A stretch of 64,000 bases of DNA from Verrucomicrobiota bacterium. Its GTDB lineage: Bacteria > Verrucomicrobiota > Verrucomicrobiia > Verrucomicrobiales > DEV007. Both the position numbers and the translations under genes were made by a program. The stretch is taken from positions 1-64,000 of the forward strand of contig PKCI01000098.1 in NCBI GenBank assembly GCA_002862135.1, read 5' to 3'. Shown in pieces: positions 63,731 through 64,000 of the stretch. The first letter of the stretch is position 1; each line of letters opens with the position of its first letter. The notes beneath the pieces are model-generated. The model was not told the DNA's origin. It made no database searches and worked only from the letters and a program-made list of their open reading frames with translations.

Positions 63731-64000
63731 ATGTCTGGACAGGCTGATTTCTTCAAGGCTTTCCTCCGCAGTAGAGGAAAAGTCGGCGCCGTTGCCCCGA
63801 GCTCGATGGGGCTTGCCTAAATCATGGCGGAGGTGCTCGCTTGGGAAAACCTCAACTCGGTGGTCGAATACGGTCCGGGCACCGGCGTATTCACCGAGGC
63901 AATTTCCATTGCCGACACCAACCCGGTGCTGAATTCTTCGCAATCGAACGCGACTCTCACTTCGCCTCCGTCACCCGCGAGTGCTGTCCTGATGTCAGGA
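63731..64000 (+). pseudogene. Interrupted phospholipid N-methyltransferase-like gene (continues past the window)
   Basis: The frame opens at ATG 63731 with SGQADFFKAFLRSRGKVGAV and APSSMGLA, which matches the N-terminus of PmtA-type phospholipid methyltransferases. Codon 30 is TAA (63818-63820); the same frame continues with IMAEVLAW and VVEYGPGTGVFTEAI, the SAM-binding motif I. After about 63920 the homologous text moves to another frame: GAEFFAIERDSHFASVTREC. The gene thus carries one in-frame stop and one single-base shift in about 200 nt. Either it is a pseudogene or the assembly has errors here. The C-terminus is beyond the window edge. Confidence 0.7.

Overview
The window looks like a chromosome segment of a Verrucomicrobiota (PVC superphylum) bacterium. 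The grounds are the paralogue families present: a DUF1501 protein, a DUF1549/DUF1553 'planctomycete cytochrome' protein, PPC-domain and WD40 proteins, a sulfatase, a Tat-signal Gfo/Idh/MocA dehydrogenase and an ExbB/ExbD/TPR cluster. Lipid A/LPS genes (waaA), LolA-like and AsmA-like proteins indicate a Gram-negative envelope. This taxonomic reading is an inference; no rRNA or marker phylogeny is available here. I see no phage, insertion sequence, CRISPR array or integrase. The only RNA gene found is one tRNA-Pro(GGG).

Layout from left to right. 1-2.7 kb: end of an esterase, then a leftward MoxR ATPase/DUF58 pair. 3-7.5 kb: rightward envelope genes (DedA, small membrane protein, FtsX-type permease, LolA-like protein, M20 peptidase). 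7.5-24.6 kb: a PVC-type block. A leftward run of DUF1501, PPC-domain and DUF1549/DUF1553 cytochrome genes ends at a hairpin terminator and is followed by a 2119-residue secreted protein; a divergent gene encodes a cytochrome-WD40-coiled-coil protein. 24.6-30.3 kb: sulfatase, Gfo/Idh/MocA dehydrogenase, D-lactate-type dehydrogenase, low-molecular-weight phosphatase, fructosamine-kinase-like protein and an EF-hand protein. 30.4-40.2 kb: htpG, an AsmA-like protein, rsmD, waaA, plsY, gpsA, a membrane protein and a WbuC-type cupin. 40.3-48.4 kb: a leftward envelope-energisation cluster (one-TM protein, ABC ATPase, ExbB, three ExbD, two large repeat proteins). 48.5-54.0 kb: the arginine cluster argC-argJ-argB-argD-argF. 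54.1-64 kb: tRNA-Pro, a GT61 glycosyltransferase, a decayed trypsin-like protease, a YdbH-like protein with a YnbE-YdbL-like lipoprotein, metG, an unrecognised protein and a broken methyltransferase.

The most interesting features are: a YdbH-like giant followed by a single lipoprotein that appears to fuse YnbE and YdbL; one ExbB with three different ExbDs, two periplasmic repeat proteins and an ABC ATPase lacking a permease; the 2119-residue protein with macroglobulin-like segments but no thioester; a cytochrome fused to WD40 repeats and a coiled coil of about 500 residues; and two broken genes at 55.6-56.06 kb and 63.7-64.0 kb. Many start codons lack a clear Shine-Dalgarno sequence, so several starts below were chosen from family length and signal-peptide position.
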